Made by a program: the position numbers and the translations under genes. 64,000 nt of DNA from Serpula lacrymans var. lacrymans S7.9 (Eukaryota; Basidiomycota; Agaricomycetes; Boletales; Serpulaceae): positions 1,049,329-1,113,328 of the forward strand of contig NW_006763290.1 in NCBI RefSeq assembly GCF_000218685.1, written 5' to 3'. The stretch's first letter is position 1. Every line of letters starts with the position of its first letter. A model generated the notes under the pieces. It searched no databases. It was not told the DNA's origin and worked only from the letters and a program-made list of their open reading frames with translations. Below are positions 10,583 to 22,107 of this stretch, piece after piece.

Positions 10583-10868
10583 AATGCATCCACCAGCATT
10601 AAGAGTGCCATCAACATTATATACGGGAATTGATATATTTAATTTTTTGAAATGGGAATCCTACTCTACCACATTAACTAACATATAATTACAGTATAGT
10701 GTTGGCCTCTCTAATAGCTCTAATAGTGATATACTGACACAGCTGCTGCAGTTTGCCATAATACTACAGAAAAAGCAGTACATGGCTAATGTTTCTGAGA
10801 ACATTGACAAGTTTTCTGAGCAGCTCAGCACCATTTCTAGCCTTGTAAAGAAGATTTGAGTGCCTGAC

Positions 10869-11085
10869 TGATACAATACACAATTTTTGGACCTTTAAAT
10901 TTCATTCTCCACTTTAACTTTCTTTTGTAGTGTTCACACACTGTGCTGTGCAGCACATTCCATTCTGTTCAAACTCCACTTTTGCGCGCTGCACTGCTTT
11001 TCTTTATTCTTAACTACAAGTCTCTTACGCAGTGGAGCTGGTCACATGGGCTGCACCCTATAACATCATCAGCTGTGGATCTTTA
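10869..11085 (+). repeat. 5' half of a family L LTR
   Basis: The stretch from ATACAATACACAATTTTTGG to AACATCATCAGC corresponds to the first half of the family L LTR. The first bases of the LTR are altered (TGATAC for TGTTAC). It ends 25 bp before the terminus of the Plavaka element at 11111. Confidence 0.7.
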
Positions 11086-11200
11086 GATCAAACAGATGAT
11101 GTAGCAGAAGCATCAGGAAAAACCATTTCACTATATAGCTGGGTATGTTCCTATAGCTGCTATGATAGCTATTAAATTCCTATTATAGCCAATAAATCAC

Positions 11201-11859
11201 CATCAGGAAAAATGGGGGTAGCTATATAGAGCTCTATAGCACTATAAGTACTCATAAAGCTGTTATAGTGGTCGAACCTGTTATAGAACCTCTGCCATCT
11301 ATAGAGCCTCATATAGCTCTATAAATGCTCTTATAGATGTTGGAAATTGTTGTGTGGCTGATAAAAAAAAATCAACACAGACAGGACTTGAACTCTCAAC
11401 CTGCTAGTCAGCTCTTGGGTGACTAAGCAACCTATAGCCACACATCACATTTATCCACTACACCATAAAGGCTTATAAAATATATTATACAGGTGTTATA
11501 TATTGACCTTTTATGGACTTAGATTATTTTTTTACTATATTATAACTATGACCTTTACAGCTATAGGAGCTATGTAGGCTGCTATAGGCTATAAGAGCCC
11601 TTATAGTACCTTGCCTATAATAATATACTTGACTCCAAACACTTCTGGCCTCTTTCTATTATTGAACAAGTTTATTAGATTATTCCAGAGTTTGAGGGAT
11701 TTAAACATTTCTCCCCTTGGTTAAAATTTTGCCTACTACTGTGCTATAAGAGCTATAAGAGCTATGATTGCACTGATAGTACTATAGTTTCTATGAATGT
11801 GTTTATATATATAGGTGGTAGCTATATAGCACTATATAGCAAAAGGGTTTTTCCTGATG
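11201..11859 (-). mobile_element. Non-autonomous CATCAGG element with tRNA-like core
   Basis: The 659-bp element starts CATCAGGAAAAATGGGGG and ends GGGTTTTTCCTGATG. It is filled with CTATA/TATAG-rich imperfect inverted repeats. Its centre (minus strand, 11475-11372) has an A-box match TGGTGTAGTGG and a B-box-like AGTTCAAGTCC spaced as in a tRNA gene with a long variable region. The same arrangement recurs at 32277-32889. No target duplication was found. Its tips resemble those of the surrounding Plavaka element, so it may be mobilised by that transposase (inference). Confidence 0.65.
11372..11475 (-). other. tRNA-like module with A and B boxes
   Basis: The minus strand reads GCCTTTATGGTGTAGTGGAT at the 5' side and GGTTGAGAGTTCAAGTCCTG at the 3' side. 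TGGTGTAGTGG fits the RNA polymerase III A-box consensus and AGTTCAAGTCC fits the B box at 10 of 11 positions. The distance between the boxes suits a tRNA with an enlarged variable arm, but a normal cloverleaf is not obvious. It could serve as an internal promoter. Confidence 0.5.
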
Positions 11860-11963
11860 TTTATGTGAAACCTTATAGTTACTATGTCAGCTATACTAGC
11901 TATACCAGCTCATTTATGTCTATGAGAACCTTTTTCTGATACTAATAATGATAGAATTAATAT

Positions 11964-14944
11964 TCACCAAATAGTTTGGTATGCATACAAACTAGCCCAA
12001 TTATTTAATAGAAATCTATCACAAACGTCCAAAGCATTTTCTGTACCCCAGTGAGCAGGCACTTGATCTTTTCCAAACAAAGGCAACAAGTGGCAGCCTT
12101 GTTGTATACTGCTCAATGGTACTATAGAAGCTGGTGGAGTACCATCAGCTCTAAGTGCAGGTTTTGTAACCACATACATCATATGTGCTGGATCTGCACT
12201 ACCTTTCAACTTGGTGTACCATTCAATGTACGCTAATAGAATTTTGGGCCAATGTTTTGGTATATCAACAGAACCACCATGAAAAATTGCAGGGAGCTTG
12301 AATATTACTTTAACTCTTCCAACACATGTACCTATGTCATGAAACATTAATTCACAACTTGAAACTGATTATGAAATTAGAGGAAAATATTACCAGCAAC
12401 ACCTGTTGACTCTGCTTCTAATGAGTCTAATACGACAACATTATCAAACTGTGGAGCAATTCCTTTGGACCTAGGTCTTGCTTTGATGACTTCATACTTT
12501 ACACTTGCACTTGCACTAGCATCATCTCCAAGGTGAATTGGAGTGAGTTTGAAACTAGTGAATACATCAAGTCAATCAAATGGGAGATTTGCAATATTGA
12601 CTTGATTCCTGGACATATAACCTGGCTAACCATGCATTAGGCGATTCAGAAACTCCTTGATATCACGTATGAAGCCATGACATTGGTGGTTTTGTTGAAT
12701 TAATTGAAGGGGTTGTTGTGGAAGAGGAGGTATTTTGGCTATTTTAATACCTAAGCCAGATAGATTCTGGAGAATATCTTGCTGACATAAAACTGGTCTA
12801 TTTTGTAAAGACAATTGATAGCATTTAAGCCATGCAGCTCTTTCTTGTCTTGTTAGCCAGGTGGTTATTTGTGGATGCTCATTCCTATAATTTGATGCTC
12901 TCCATGCATTCTTGGCCATGTCTATGTGGAAACATTCAAACATTTCTGTGTTGTAGTTATTTGTAGCCCCAAACCAGCAAATAGAGTCAACATAGAGAGT
13001 GGAATTTAGGAATATTCAAATTTTCTCTAACACCCAGAGTGACAAAAATTGCTTTGTTTTGATGAAATGTTTTGAGAGCATCTGATAGATATCCAAGGGT
13101 TGTATCACTGTGTGTGGGGTACTGAGCAATGTATATGAAGTCCAAGATTGATCTAATTGTAATAATTGCCTGCTTGGGTAGTTTTTCTACAAGGCATCCT
13201 AAAAGTACCTTGGCCATATCTTTTCTTTTGCCTCCAGATATCTGAGAAAGAGCCAATAAGCCATTTTTGAAATGCTTTGATCCATATGCAGGAGGTAAAG
13301 TGCGTATTCTTGCATCCAGTTCCTCTGTACCCATAAGATCTTGGTACCATGAGACAATATGTTTGATGACACCTTGATATAACTGATGCAAGACATTGGG
13401 GGTAATGCAAAGATGAATATCACAGTAGGGAAATCTTTCCCAAAATGGCCTGTAAACACCTCCAGATATATGTTTATCCATACATTGATCAAAAAATTCT
13501 CTCCTTGAGTTCGAAGATGAGGCTTGATTAATGACAGAGAGAGTCCAGTCAGACGTCATAGGTTCCCCAGCTGCTTTATTTTCAAGGTCTGTTGCTGGAC
13601 GCCTGCACTTGGGACATGTTCCATACTTTGAGCAAGTCACCAGACATTGCTCTGGATAGTTGGCGACATAGCAAGCAAGAATAGCGTGAATTTTTCTCAC
13701 TGCACCATCTCCACCTGTAACCTCCATTCCTTTACGTCCAGCCTCAATAAGTGGCTCCAAAATCATCCGTACTGAGGCATGGAAAAGTCTTTGAACACGT
13801 GCTGTCTTTTCCTTTGTCGTCAAGCCTTTTTTCACCAATTTATTGACAGACAGATATCCAATAAGTACACAAGTGTGCTGAGAGGGTTTGCGTCTAATAG
13901 AGCTGGGTATATTGCCTAGTGTAAGATACACTGGATATGCAGACTTGTTGCCTGAGAACTGAGTCAACTGAGTTTTGTCTGTCGCTATTATAACAGGAGA
14001 TACGATCATCCCTGTTGCTGTTTGTGAATATTCTTGAGGGTTTATAGACTATGTCTGTTGCATGTGCTGAATTGCCCAACAAAGACGCAATGGCTTGTAA
14101 GGGGTCTCTATATTGTATAAGGTGTATTTCTTCTGGAGGATCATCAAAGTGTAGATATTTTGAGTGCCATTTGGCCCTTTCAGGAATTTTGGAGTTGATA
14201 ATTTTTAGAAGGCTTCTGCTATTTTGATAAGAAAGGCCCAGTCTCTGGGAAAGCTGGTGCAAAGGTTGGAGGTCAGTTGACATAAAACATGAATTAAAGT
14301 GTGGAAGTGTCACTCACTTCAAGAATTGCCAGTTATCTGTCAAGAGATTTCTGGCCAACCCCCTCCTGCAATGCCCAATGTGCAAATTTCCAGTCTAATT
14401 CTGTGGAAAATGGAGCCCATCTATTATCAGGAAGATCAATGTCCATCTCATCGTCATCTTGATGGAACTGGTGAAAACTCTCCCTCCATTTATTATGAGC
14501 ATCCAGATCCACCCTTATAACCTTGCCAGCATTCTCATTTTGTTCCACTACTCTTTCATCATCATCATCATTGTCATCCAGATTAAAGTGCAGGGAGTGG
14601 GGGTGACGTGAACTGCCAGCCTGCATCTCTGGGTCAGGGTTCAAGTTATACTGGGTGTTGCCTTGCATTGCAGGATCATTTAGGAAATTGTTAAATGGTT
14701 CTTGTAAGCTGTTGAGGAATATATCTTCTGACCCATCTGAGTCATAGTCTTCTTGGTTGTAAACATTTTCATCCAAGTTGACTTCATCAAACACTACTTG
14801 TTCAGGGCCTAGATTGTCTGCCTCAAGTTCTCTTCTCTTTACTTTCCTATACCAAGCACGCATCACTGACATTGATAGGTAAGCCATGACACCTTGTGGT
14901 GTTTTCAAAAGTTTTCCACATGCAGGACATGTGCAATCAACCAT
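11964..14944 (-). pseudogene. Plavaka transposase (first lineage)
   Basis: The start ATG at 14944 leads into a zinc-finger-like CTCPACGKLLKTPQGVMAYL, then an acidic linker and the conserved WAPFSTELDWKFAHWALQEG. After an intron the sequence continues with RLGLSYQNSRSLLKIINSKI and YRDPLQAIASLLG. The core at 14009-12987 has the Plavaka hallmarks ATDKTQLTQFSGNKSAYPVY, SIRRKPSQHTCVLIGYLS, CSKYGTCPKCRRP and CDIHLCITPNVLHQLYQGVI. The C-terminal part includes FHIDMAKNAWRASNYRNEH (12943-12626), then VIFKLP and IVPLSSIQQGCHLLPLFG (12347-11964). Breaks seen: TAA at 14333-14335, frameshift near 14030, one-base shift near 12987-12995, TAG at 12626-12628, TGA at 12572-12574. The family cuts and pastes DNA with short duplications. 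Confidence 0.88.
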
Positions 14945-15271
14945 ACTGGGTACATGTGCCGTTTTCTCCTTGAACCTAAACTACACCATACACATCCAGT
15001 CAGTTTATGAAATAATAACACCAGTTAATATGAAATTGATACCTTTGACTATCTAGGACCTGTTTGTAAATATGCTGTGAAGACGCAACACCTCAATCTA
15101 CACCAGGAATATCCCAAATTGGAAATATGTAGTGGTAAAACATAGAATTTGCTTGTTCTAATACAAAGAGAAGTTATACATGCATATACATGCTTAAGTA
15201 CAATATCGTTTACAAGCGCAGAGTACAAGAACAAGAAAAGTAATACATATAATGTTGTCCATGTCCGTTTT

Positions 15272-16741
15272 TCACTTCCTCCTTGTGACATTGTTGCTGA
15301 AGCTACCTACACCCAATTTCTGTCGAACAAGCCGACCCACTTCTTCTTCAGAGTGAAAAGGACTCCTTCTCCTAGCTGCCTTAGCACGACTTCGGGGGGC
15401 ATTACAATGATCCTGAAAATGTCTATGTGCCAGATCAGCTACAGATTCATGAAAAGCCTGAAGAAAATCGTCAAAATCCAGCTGGATATCAAAGACTGAG
15501 AGATTGATAGAAGATATCTCTTTAGGCAATACTTGGGGGTGCAAATGGGGAGTAGGTAGAGTAGTGGTGGGTGTGCGTGAATGGGTACCACTCTGAAGAG
15601 GACGACCAGTGCAGTTTGCTATCAAATCCTGGGTAGCAACCTCTAGCGCTGCCATCTGAGCAGCTGCACTTTCAGCTTCTAGGTTAGCAACAGTCTGAAG
15701 CGCACTTCTCATAATCTTCTCCATCTCCAAAATTGACCTGGTAATAACACAATTGAAAACTTCATTGAGTTTGTATTTCTGGGCTTGAGTGGGATAGAGT
15801 TAGCCCACATCTATATTAGGTATCACCCTCTGTATGTATGTTATATTAGTCAAAGAAGGTAGTGATCAAGAGGGGACCCACCAGTACTATGGGCGTAGGA
15901 AGATCCCGTGCATAGCCCTCCTTCTCTACAACCTTTGGGTCCTTTTCATACAGGTACATATCCACCACAAATCTACCCGCCCATGTTACACCGTCAGCTG
16001 TCCTCAGAGGGCCATATTTGATATTGTCATCCTTTTATAAGTTGTACCAATACTGCATGTTGACGCGTTCAGCGTACCCATATTGGGGCTTTGCATATTT
16101 GTGGGACTTGTAGAATTTGACCACTAGAGTGCCAACAAGGTGGGGGAGCTCCTCCCAGTACTTTTTCACCTTCTGGGTGACGTCCCCAAGTGACTGGGAA
16201 TGGGAGACCTCGACAATGAACAAGTCCTGCCACTCAGTGCTAGGATTGAGGCTTTGGAACTTGATGGCTAAGTTGGGTACAGTGGTGATTTGACCTCGCC
16301 GGAGGAACTTGGATGTATTAGAACTCAACTTGAACTTCCAATCTGACCGTCTGATAAAGCCTGACAGTTCCCCCTGTAAAAGTTCACTGAGGCACTCAAT
16401 GAAAACTTCATGTACAGGAGTAGGCATGCTCAGTTGCAAGATGCCTTTCACATGGTCATACCTATATCTGGAAGTAAGGACATAAGTACAGTATATTCAC
16501 TCACAAAAAAGCATACCTTAGAGTGCTGTATTCACTTTCTCTGAGCTTGTCCACAAACTTAGGGAAACTTGATGGTTCAATATAGAATTGCTAGGGGGAA
16601 AAATCAGATCAGGAATGTAGCCAGACAATGATTTCTCACCTGGACATATACGTCCGGAGAATTATACTTCCTAACAATTTGCTCAATGATGGGCTGGACT
16701 TGATCCTCAGATATAGTGATTGGTGCAGTATGGATGGACAT
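15272..16741 (-). pseudogene. Nuclease-like gene of the Plavaka element
   Basis: The likely start is ATG at 16741 (MSIHTAPITISEDQVQP). Exons read 16741-16640, 16590-16517 and 16467 to about 15882, with GT-AG introns of 49 bp between them; a further part ends near 15272 (NLEAESAAAQMAALEVATQD). The middle contains VPNLAIKFQ followed by WQDLFIVEVSHSQSLGDVTQ and VKKYWEELPHLVGTLVVKF. A hydrophobic strand with an embedded Glu, then a helix with basic residues and another strand, recalls PD-(D/E)XK nuclease folds, but the usual Lys after Glu is not present, so activity is doubtful. An in-frame TAA at 16035-16037 interrupts the gene, after which a conserved-looking frame resumes (KYGPLRTADGVTWAGRFVVD). 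It is transcribed towards, and ends near, the transposase gene. The function is not established. Confidence 0.5.
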
Positions 16742-16826
16742 TGAAAGAGTGGATGTTGATAATGATTCAAAAGATAATAAGCGGAGAGCCACCCACATCC
16801 ACAGTTGGACGTGTGCAGTCGCATTG

Positions 16827-17138
16827 TTCCATGCAGTGTGAGAAAGGGGACAACAGCTGATCTCTTTTCTCGCACTGCATGGAATCAACAGGTTGCTATT
16901 GTGAAAAGCCAATAATCACTATGAGAAAAATAGTAAGTCTCTGTTCATTCCACCTCAGTATCAGCACTCACCTCATATGATTGCAATAGTGAATACCCAA
17001 TGAGCTGTGAGAGAATGGACAGTCTGACCGTCCATTCTTTCATGGCTCATTGGGTGATCTAATCTTATCTACGCTGGAACAACAATACTGGACCGTGTGA
17101 GAATGGACAGTCTGACCGTCCATTCTCGCATGGTCCAG
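16827..17138. promoter_or_regulatory. Three long hairpins in the divergent promoter
   Basis: Between the minus-strand genes and the dioxygenase gene lie three imperfect palindromes: 16827-16884, 16995-17055 and 17088-17138. The second and third share the inner unit GAATGGACAGTCTGACC/GTCCATTC, while their outer arms differ (ACCCAATGAGC and CTGGACC with inverse partners). The differences between arms are transitions that would keep G-U pairing in RNA (for example CAGTGTGAGAA against CAGTGCGAGAA). Possible roles are protein binding, transposase docking or a structured RNA; none can be chosen from sequence. Confidence 0.7.
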
Positions 17139-17197
17139 CAGATTGCTGATTTGACATTATCAGCATTGCAACACCTTATGATATTGTTGTGTAACCA

Positions 17198-17218
17198 AGC
17201 CTGACCTGAGGTCAGGCT
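17198..17218. promoter_or_regulatory. 21-bp perfect palindrome AGCCTGACCT-G-AGGTCAGGCT
   Basis: Ten-base arms AGCCTGACCT and AGGTCAGGCT are exact inverse copies around a single G. It lies 39 bp before the proposed start of the dioxygenase gene at 17257, a natural position for a dimeric regulator site. It is unrelated in sequence to the three larger hairpins. Confidence 0.7.
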
Positions 17219-17256
17219 GACATACATTTTCCCACAGTATTTGTAGTATACTGAAG

Positions 17257-20025
17257 ATGTACAGATTTACTATTTTGGCACTACAGGTCAAGATCCTCGC
17301 TCGGATACTGGGTCAGCAACCACTGCCAACAGAGCTGATGGATTTTCATGCCCAACTGGTGGGTATCCCAAGCACACTCACTCCTGCTGACCTCTCTGCA
17401 CTGCTAGACAAAGTGGCTCTATCCTCAATGGTTCCATTGTCCCTCTCTGACAGCCTGCCTTCTGTCACCATGCATCAAGACCTAACAACATCATCCCCAG
17501 CCCACTCTGGTGAAGAGGTATGTTGGCTCTCCCCTCCTAATGCCGATGTTACTGACTATTGTTTCTCCACAGCAAACTCAAGCTGACGAGTCCAAATTGC
17601 AGACCAATCAATCTCTGCAACAATCTCTGACAGTGATACGCTCATAAAGACGCCAACTACGTCAACACCCATATGCTGCTGCAGCTCCTACTCCTACTCT
17701 TGCACGTCAATCTTGTTGATCTCCATCTCCTACATGTTGACAACCTGCTCCTGCCCCTGCTCCAGCTCCTGCATGTTGACGGCCTTGTCCAAGGGGTGGA
17801 GTTGCTGTCCAGCAATCTCTGTGGCAAGCAGTCAACAACCCTGCTATTAGGATCAACTCGGCCGTTGACACTTTAATAGCACAACTTGCGGCTGCACATG
17901 AAGACTCATCAATGTTCAACTCAGGAGAGTGGGCGCACTCTGTCAACTCCCTGTTAACCTCTGTTACGTCCACCAATGACTACCTGGACAAGTCTTTGGC
18001 TTCTGTTGTGGCGCGCTGTTGGCGCATGACCAGTAAAGACATAGGTGTCAACTTTTTGCTGATGATCAGCTACATCCAGCTCGTTGCCAAGATCTCCCTC
18101 AGCCCAAGCCGTCTAAGAAACAGTTTGAGCAATGGCATGCTATGGGCTGCAAGTTTGCAGCCATATTAGCCGGTGGTAAGATCACCTTTGTCCGTATTAA
18201 GCCATACTTACAGATCTATGTAGGATCTATCTATGCCCTTGTTTTGGTTGCAGGCTTGAACTTATGGGTTCAACTTGGTGAAATGGATGGAACAATGCCA
18301 TGAGAGATAGTCAATGTTTTTAGGTGGCCAGTTGAATGTAAGTGTACTACTTTTTACTGCATGTATCCTAACTAAACAATGTCATGCAGCTACTGTTAGT
18401 GGACAGCTGGTGATTAGTAGAATCATCCCAACTATTTCTAGCTTATGCCAAAACCTGCCACTGAACATGAACTGCATGTTCGCACCTGGCGTGCTCAGTT
18501 ATTATGGCCTTCCTGCTAATATTGATTGCAAACATTTTGAGGCTTCTGATCAAATTTTTAAGGCTATCTGGTTCAAGTACATTACAATTATTTGATTCTA
18601 ACAGCTTCTGATTTTTTTTTGGTTTTTTTGTAGTACTTTCCAACTCTTGGATCATTGTCTAGATTGTTGGGGAGTCTGTATGCATACTATAGACATAGCT
18701 CATGTACCCATACATAATCATGGTCAGGTTATCTTAGGTGTAGGTACAACATCTTTAGTACACTTCCTGACTCCCTTATCCGATCTTGACAACATCCTGC
18801 CTCATTCTCAACCACCATCACCATCATTACCACCAGTTGTCCTCCCTGAAATGTATGTGGTTAGCACAACATTCCAGAATATGGCTGAAGGCAATCGCCA
18901 ATACTCTGCACCACGGGATCCTGGCGCTAACTACGAGTGGACCGAATCAGAAAGAGAAAAGGCTAGTCGAGCCATCAAGGTCACAAATGTGGAGGACCTG
19001 ACGGCCAAGGTATGTTATTATCATGTATGTAGTATACACAATCTCAATGCTAAATATTTGTTCTTAGATACAGAAACATTATGATGGGGGTGTTCGTACA
19101 AACCCCTCAGCATACTTGTATATACCATGCTCAATAGTTCCCTCTATCCCTCTTCTCTTGAAAAACAGCGATGATTCACTCATTTTATTTTTATACAGCT
19201 CTATGCCAGAATCAATCCGCACCACTCTCCTGCCTTACTTCCAGTCCTGCCTAGGCTCCACCACATCTCTACATCATGTAGACTCGGCTGTTAAAGGTGA
19301 AGGCTTCACGTTTCAAGCTCTACATTTTTCTTGGTACAACCGCCATTGTACAAAAGTGAGTTCTTTTTTTTTTCCATTTACAAACTATACTGAATCAATA
19401 AAGGGAAATGACGCACCGAAGAATATTCCCCCTTGGATGATGAGGAGAAAGTATGCCTAGAGGACAAATTCTTTGCAGCTTGTCCCCTATACATCCAAGG
19501 AGATTCAAGATCATGCTAACATTTACCAGAAACTTAAAACTGTATTTGCTGATCTCTTTGAATGGATAAATGAAATGGTGAGTGACATTGTTTCTGATTG
19601 ATTTGCAGGATAATCTGCTGATACCATTGATGTAGCTTGCTACTTATCTACCTGCCAAATATTTGGTACTCAGACAACATGCTGAGTCACTCCCTGGTAA
19701 CAATGCCTCTGCTGTTTGCCCATTCTTAGGTCTTGTGGTCAATATCAATGTTTCAACCAAGGCTCACAGGGATGCCAAGGACAAACTCTTTTGTCTAGTC
19801 ATACCACTGGGTAAGCATGAAGGGGGAGAGCTTTGTCTTGTTGAGCCTGGCCTGGTGTTGCAGATGAGAGAGGGGGATATTGTACTCTTTTGCTCATGTG
19901 ATATAACTCATTTTAACTTGCACTTTAGAGGGCAGAGGGGCTCAATTGTCTTGCAAACTGACAAGGAGATGTATGATTGGAGGAATAGGCAAAATGGATG
20001 GGCTGGTCATTCTTCTTTACATTGA
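17257..20025 (+). pseudogene. TET/JBP-like 2OG-Fe(II) dioxygenase (transposon cargo)
   Basis: The gene has many short exons. The last one (about 19630-20025) carries the dioxygenase core: counting from the Met at 19663, His35 and Asp37 in KAHRDAKDKL, His83 in CDITHFNL and Arg92 in GQRGSIVLQTD form the HxD...H...R signature that binds iron and 2-oxoglutarate. Upstream are FTFQALHFSWYNRHCTK (19300-19353) and PYTSKEIQDHANIYQKL (about 19486-19540), typical of the basidiomycete TET/JBP-like group. Such enzymes oxidise 5-methylpyrimidines in nucleic acid. The N-terminal region (17257-17517, 17573 on) is broken by TAA at 17645 and TGA at 17717, 17738 and 17777, and by a frameshift near 18050. The catalytic exon is intact. 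TET/JBP genes are known to be expanded and transposon-linked, especially with KDZ elements, in basidiomycetes. Confidence 0.72.
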
Positions 20026-20249
20026 CAACCATATACTTTGTACTGCATTTTGTCTTTTTGACCTTGATACTCTTAGACGTTTACCAATTGTTTGATCCAG
20101 AGTTTGTCACTAATAATACTAGTGTATATTTGTTTGTTGTATCACCTTTGAGAAGAAAGTTGAAAGGTATGAGGGATGAAATGTTCCACTGTTTGCTAAT
20201 TCCTCATTTTCTATATCTTTTACCTCTGTCTCTGTCTACTATTTTGGTG

Positions 20250-22107
20250 ATGGCTGCTAGCACAAGATCTGGACAGAACAAAACTCAGGGGAGTAAGTCA
20301 AAGAAGCCTTTAACTAAATATTCCAGGGCTCAAAGGACATCAAACTCTTCCAATGGGCTTACACAAGATGAAGAAATCTTATACAGCCAACTGATGAAGA
20401 AGTTGCAAGCATCTTGAAAGGATGCAAATGCTGACAGGCTAGTAGGTGAGTCATTTAATATGTATTATGTATCATGTCCATTACATAGTACACTTCCCAG
20501 ATATTCGTCAGAAAGCAGCTCACATGGTGGATGCTGAGGATGATGAGGAAGAAGGAGACTTAGATAGGCCTGACATTGATAGTGAAGATGAACCTCTTCA
20601 TAAGAGGGCCAGAAATAGCATGGAAGAGGAACTAGAAGATGAAGATGAAGATGCTCTAATGCAGACCTTTAGATGCTTGACAGGCAAGTAACTCAATCTT
20701 AGCTATAAGCTTTACTAATGCATCATCAGAAGAAGAAAGCTCACAGCAAGTTACTCCCTCACCTTTATTGACCCAGGAGTTGGACAATCCTTGCTACGAA
20801 CAAATGGTCTCATCATTGCATACCAATGTGAGTTTTACCTTTTTTTTCTAGTTCACTGATCCACATATACAGATACAGATTACTGCATCACCAGCTGAAA
20901 GTGTCTGGTTGATCAACGTTAACCGTAAAATGAATAGCAATAGTTCTCCTTCATTAACACCTTCCAGAGATTCCAAGGTAAGTGTGCAATAAGTTTAAAG
21001 ATTATGAGGCTTATATTCTACACAGGCCATCATCACTAGCTTTAGTCCTACCAGCTCCAGGCTGGCTAAAGCAGGACATTCTCAAATGTGTGTCATTCTT
21101 TCTACTGTGAAAGGCTTCCCAGGTACTGATGAACAAGATGAACTTGTTTGGAATGCAATCATCAAAGTTGCCAGTTCTTCTTCACTATTCAAGACTACCA
21201 TAGTAGATTTGGAGAATGCAAGGAACAAGCAGAAAAAAGGTAGAATTGTCGATTATGTGAGTGAGAACAATGTTTTTAATATTACTAATATTAAAATTTT
21301 AAACAGGTGTGGGCGGCTGCAGCTCAGCTTAGAGGTGAAGTCAAACAAAAGGCTAGGATACTCATTCTCTCAGAATACACCCTCAAAAACAAGCTCTCAG
21401 AGGAAGTACATACTATAGGGGAGTGGTTGTTGAGTAGTAGAAAAGGTGTCTTTACATTTGGTGGTTTGGATGTTTTTGTAAGTGTTCATATCTACTCTTC
21501 TTAAACATTTTATGACTATGTATATCAGACTTAATTCATATGATAAGCAAAAACCTTTTGGACATCACATCATCAAGCTACTACTTCAGATTCAGTGGTT
21601 TCATAAAAAGGGGGAGGGTGTCCGCTATCCAAGTGACTTCAAAGACTCACCTTTACCATTAATTGCCTTGACTGTTACAGCTGTGAGTTTGTAATGTAAT
21701 ATACATGAATTTTCCTCACTCTATATTTCACAGATCAAAAACTGTCTTCATGAACTTGCAAAAGGTGTTCACACCACCTTGAATTTCTCTGAACAGGTCT
21801 ACAGGCCCAGGTAAATTCAATATCCACTCTACGTCAACCTTTATTCATAAGTGTTTATTAGATATTTATATTATCTGTCCAGGTTAGAAGAGCTACAAAG
21901 GAAAACTCCTAGGTGGTTTTTGCAGTTTTGTAAAAACACTTACAACAATATTCTGTGAGTAGCCTACCAAATTATTTTAGAACAACACTCATAAGCATTA
22001 CATTACACATAGTCAACAGTGTGATTTACAGTGCTTGAATGCACAAGAGGACAACTGGGAGGATGAGGTTGATTTTGTAGTGCTTGAAGATTCAGCATCC
22101 TTATAAT
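20250..22107 (+). pseudogene. DUF6532-domain protein gene (transposon cargo)
   Basis: The start ATG at 20250 gives a basic N-terminus (MAASTRSGQNKTQGSKSKKP) and then an acidic stretch (EDDEEEGDLDRPDIDSEDEP, 20540-20600). Several exons follow. The C-terminal part fits DUF6532: VWAAAAQLRGEVKQKARILI (21307 on), FGHHIIKLLLQIQWFHKKGE, GVRYPSDFKDSPLPLIALTV (21616-21680) and RLEELQRKTPRWFLQF (near 21885). Introns are about 50 bp with GTGAGT or GTAAGT donors. A TGA at 20415-20417 interrupts exon 1, and the reading frame does not join cleanly into the last exon (about 22031-22107), so the gene is probably damaged. DUF6532 proteins are abundant in agaricomycetes and of unknown function. Confidence 0.65.

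Noticed and set aside
8582..11859. One 3.3 kb element with 200-bp inverted ends and a TTTA duplication
   Set aside because: Possible, but the interior includes the terminus of the Plavaka element and a complete smaller element ending at 11859, so separate copies explain it more simply.
15272..16741. Restriction-modification system with the dioxygenase gene
   Set aside because: No methyltransferase is present and the nuclease-like motif is incomplete.
16827..17138. CRISPR-like reading of the hairpin series
   Set aside because: Only three units with different outer arms and unequal spacing, in a eukaryotic transposon promoter.
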